A DNA stretch of 64,000 nt, from positions 1 to 64,000 of the forward strand of contig CACYVC010000012.1 in assembly GCA_902777835.1 (NCBI GenBank), in the 5' to 3' direction. The stretch comes from an uncultured Bacteroidales bacterium (GTDB taxonomy: Bacteria; Bacteroidota; Bacteroidia; Bacteroidales; Muribaculaceae). The notes under the pieces are model-generated. The model saw nothing but the letters and a program-made list of their open reading frames with translations, was not told the origin of the DNA and searched no databases. The translations under genes and the position numbers were made by a program. Positions 62,311-64,000 of this stretch are shown here, piece after piece (the first letter of the stretch is position 1; each line of letters begins with the position of its first letter).

Positions 62311-62345
62311 GTTGTCAGTTTTCAGTTATGAGTTGTCAGTTTTTT
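62311..62345. repeat. GTTGTCAGTTTTCAGTTATGA repeat (reverse AACTGA family)
   Basis: Three or four CAGTT units read as AACTGACAACTCATAACTGA on the minus strand, in the divergent gap between the glycosyltransferase and the SecD-like lipoprotein. Confidence 0.65.
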
Positions 62346-62389
62346 AGCACTTGAGACGAAAATGAAAGAAAAAAGAATGAAAAAATGAT

Positions 62390-62397
62390 TATCTTTG
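62390..62397 (+). promoter_or_regulatory. -7 box of the SecD-like lipoprotein gene
   Basis: TATCTTTG fits TAnnTTTG, 57 bases before the ATG at 62455 (and 21 before an upstream ATG). No clear -33 element. Confidence 0.5.
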
Positions 62398-62454
62398 CAG
62401 TCTATTGATTATACTTAAATGACAACCATACTACAAACAATTAAATCAACAATT

Positions 62455-63162
62455 ATGAAACTTTTTAAAACAAGAGACATCAAAGTCATCAGCATCTTAA
62501 TGCTTGTCGCATGTATTGGGGCATCGGTTTTTATAACTTCATGCAAGAATGAGCAAAAAGGTGAAATCGACAAGAAAGCAGTCGCACAGATAGGTTTTTA
62601 TGAGACCTATCTATACAACGATATTGCTCAGGACATCAGCAAGTTGTGCGAAGCGACCGGTGATTCTACTCTGCTTAAAAACAAAATAAATGTCTATGAT
62701 GAAAGACCTGTAGTTTGCAATGCCACAAAGAGCGACACCACAGCCATCAACGCTATCATTGAGAAGCATGGTAAAGACATTTTGCCTGCCAATCTTAAAC
62801 TGATGTGGACACAAGAGCCTGAAAATGGCTATTTTCAGCTTATAGCACTCAAAACCGATGCTTCAGGAAAACCTGCCATGACAGGTGAGTCAATTATCAA
62901 AGCCGATGTGACAAAAAATGATCTCAATGGACATGAAACATATACAGCAATTGCTATTACCTTAGATAAAGAAGGCACTAAAAAATTCTCAAGATTTTCA
63001 GCTGATAACATTGGACGCCCAATTGCGATTATTTACAAAGACAAGGTTCTCTCCTATCCTACTGTGCAATGTCAAATCGATGGCGGAACAGTTGAATTAA
63101 CAGGCAATTTCGACGAGGAAGAAGCCAACGACCTTGTAGACTCATTTTACGGCAAGAAATAA
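62455..63162 (+). CDS. Lipoprotein with a stand-alone SecD P1-head domain
   Basis: From the ATG at 62455 a 235-residue lipoprotein with the lipobox FITSC (Cys at about residue 30). An ATG 36 bases earlier is in frame but gives an overlong signal. The C-terminal 95 residues match the SecD P1 head: IAITLDKEGTKKFSRFSADN, RPIAIIYKDKVLSYPTVQ, GGTVELTGNFDEEEANDLVD. In SecDF this domain is a periplasmic loop that aids protein export; here it stands alone with no membrane channel. Function unknown. Confidence 0.78.
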   Translation: MKLFKTRDIKVISILMLVACIGASVFITSCKNEQKGEIDKKAVAQIGFYETYLYNDIAQDISKLCEATGDSTLLKNKINVYDERPVVCNATKSDTTAINAIIEKHGKDILPANLKLMWTQEPENGYFQLIALKTDASGKPAMTGESIIKADVTKNDLNGHETYTAIAITLDKEGTKKFSRFSADNIGRPIAIIYKDKVLSYPTVQCQIDGGTVELTGNFDEEEANDLVDSFYGKK

Positions 63163-63177
63163 ACGAAACAAAAAGAT

Positions 63178-63212
63178 GACCCGAACTAGCAACCGATTCG
63201 GGTCTTTTTTTT
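63178..63212 (+). terminator. Terminator of the SecD-like lipoprotein gene
   Basis: GACCCGAA (63178-63185) pairs with TTCGGGTC (63197-63204), followed by eight T. Confidence 0.9.
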
Positions 63213-63286
63213 ATTTGTATAAAGTCATCAAGGTGACGAAAAACAAAAAAACACTCTCCAGTAAGCATCATTGTTGTTAACACAAC

Positions 63287-63316
63287 AAAAGGCGGTGCCA
63301 ACAGGTGCCGCCTTTT
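63287..63316 (-). terminator. Terminator of the DUF4923-like gene
   Basis: AAAAGGCGG (63287-63295) pairs with CCGCCTTTT (63308-63316). The minus-strand copy ends in TTTT and TTGTTG. It lies 20 bases past the stop at 63337. Confidence 0.75.
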
Positions 63317-63336
63317 GGTTTCTCTGTAAAGGGAAT

Positions 63337-63939
63337 TCACTTGTTGATTGCTTTCATTTCAAACCCAACTGTAATGTTACGGAAATTCTGGCTCAGGAAG
63401 GAGAGCGACTTTAGTGTCTCGCTGCTGCTCATGCCACTAATGAAGCTGAGTACCACCAGCAGGCGGTCCATGTCGAAGGCGACATAGAGTTTCTTGCCAT
63501 CACGGTGGGTGTGTGACTTGAGCGGGATGCCATGCCACCGAAGCGTGAGTTGCTGTTGTTCTGGGTCGTAAGCATAACTACCACCAAAGGAAAGGCCCAG
63601 CACCTTCATCTTCCACTCGCCATCCTCGGTGAGCGTCATCGAACTCCAGCGCTTGTTGATTTTCAGTTTCTTATAAGCCTTGTCAAGTCCCTTCTTGATT
63701 TTGCTCTTAGCGATAGGTTTTCCCAGTTTTCCCATCACTGAGGCACCATCGGCATGAACGTATGGTTTGTCATACTGCCACTCCCCTGCCACCATTTGGC
63801 ACGCTGCTAGGCGCTGCTGCTCAGCAACATCTTCCTCAACCACAAACATGTCATTGGGGTCAAACAACGCCAATGTGTCTTGGGCAGCCCCACAAAGCCA
63901 GAACGAAAAAACTAATAATGTCACAAAAAAATGTTTCAT
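63337..63939 (-). CDS. Exported DUF4923-like (lipocalin-like) protein
   Basis: A 200-residue protein with a signal peptide from the ATG at 63939 (MKHFFVTLLVFSFWLCGAAQ); the open frame runs 16 codons further up. Residues 45-200 have the pattern of Bacteroidetes DUF4923 proteins: VAGEWQYDKPYV near the start, a helical insert (LGKPIAKSKIKKGLDKAYKK) and strands WKMKVLGLSFGGSYAYD and KKLYVAFDMDRLL. Likely periplasmic. Function unknown. Confidence 0.78.
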   Translation of the reverse strand: MKHFFVTLLVFSFWLCGAAQDTLALFDPNDMFVVEEDVAEQQRLAACQMVAGEWQYDKPYVHADGASVMGKLGKPIAKSKIKKGLDKAYKKLKINKRWSSMTLTEDGEWKMKVLGLSFGGSYAYDPEQQQLTLRWHGIPLKSHTHRDGKKLYVAFDMDRLLVVLSFISGMSSSETLKSLSFLSQNFRNITVGFEMKAINK

Positions 63940-64000
63940 AGTGCACAAAGGTATCACTTTTTTTACAATCTTCACAGTTTTCTTCATAAAAAGTTTTACC

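Overview
The window looks like chromosomal DNA of a Bacteroidales bacterium, perhaps Muribaculaceae or Prevotellaceae (the family is only an inference). Supporting signs are a type IX secretion system (T9SS) core operon, T9SS C-terminal sorting signals, many TAnnTTTG promoter boxes, almost no Shine-Dalgarno sites, BspA-type leucine-rich repeats, an LpxK gene (Gram-negative envelope) and Bacteroidetes-type TamL and HU/LysM proteins. No phage, integrase, insertion sequence or CRISPR array was recognised.

Layout. 0-8 kb: the start of a 2-oxoacid:ferredoxin oxidoreductase operon, a GntP permease, a secreted M6 metalloprotease with a dockerin tail, glnS, and an overlapping HU / HU-membrane-LysM pair. 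7.8-19 kb: a run of minus-strand housekeeping genes (TonB-like protein, thiL, purine nucleoside phosphorylase, lpxK, sppA, fmt, a ClC protein with CBS domains, a polyprenyl glycosylphosphotransferase and a Sua5/YrdC gene). 19.1 kb: a secreted FMN-binding protein.

19.9-30.6 kb: the accessory region and the main discovery candidate. It is a tightly packed seven-gene minus-strand operon behind a textbook Bacteroidetes promoter. In order of transcription it encodes a membrane-anchored TIR protein, an exported TPR protein, an outer-membrane beta-barrel, an exported caspase-like protease with leucine-rich repeats, a soluble protein with a divergent RyR-like end, a large membrane protein with Rossmann/TrkA-N-like segments and a C-terminal RyR domain, and a stand-alone RyR-domain protein. 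The content resembles a nucleotide-signal conflict or immunity system that spans the whole envelope.

30.7-37.2 kb: two probable T9SS cargo proteins (one apparently frameshifted at its 5' end), a bile-acid/sodium-type symporter and a porin. 37.3-51 kb: tRNA-Arg(TCT), queA, an ABC half-transporter with a degenerate Walker B, a dipeptidyl-peptidase IV-like enzyme, a TamL-like BamA-family lipoprotein, a HAD phosphatase, a hypothetical membrane protein, tRNA-Val(TAC), a Nudix hydrolase, a short FNT-family channel, a SPOR-like lipoprotein and menA. 51-60 kb: a BspA-like protein, then the T9SS operon porT-porP-porK-porL-porM-porN (transcribed from 59.8 down to 52.6 kb). 60-64 kb: an acyltransferase, a family 2 glycosyltransferase, a lipoprotein carrying a lone SecD P1-head domain, and a DUF4923-like protein.

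How parts work together: the T9SS machine would export the two cargo proteins with type A sorting tails. The TIR/RyR/caspase operon places parts in the cytoplasm, inner membrane, periplasm and outer membrane, which suggests one signalling pathway across the envelope. Two families of short intergenic repeats (AACTGA-like and GCATTATGCATT-like) recur next to many genes.
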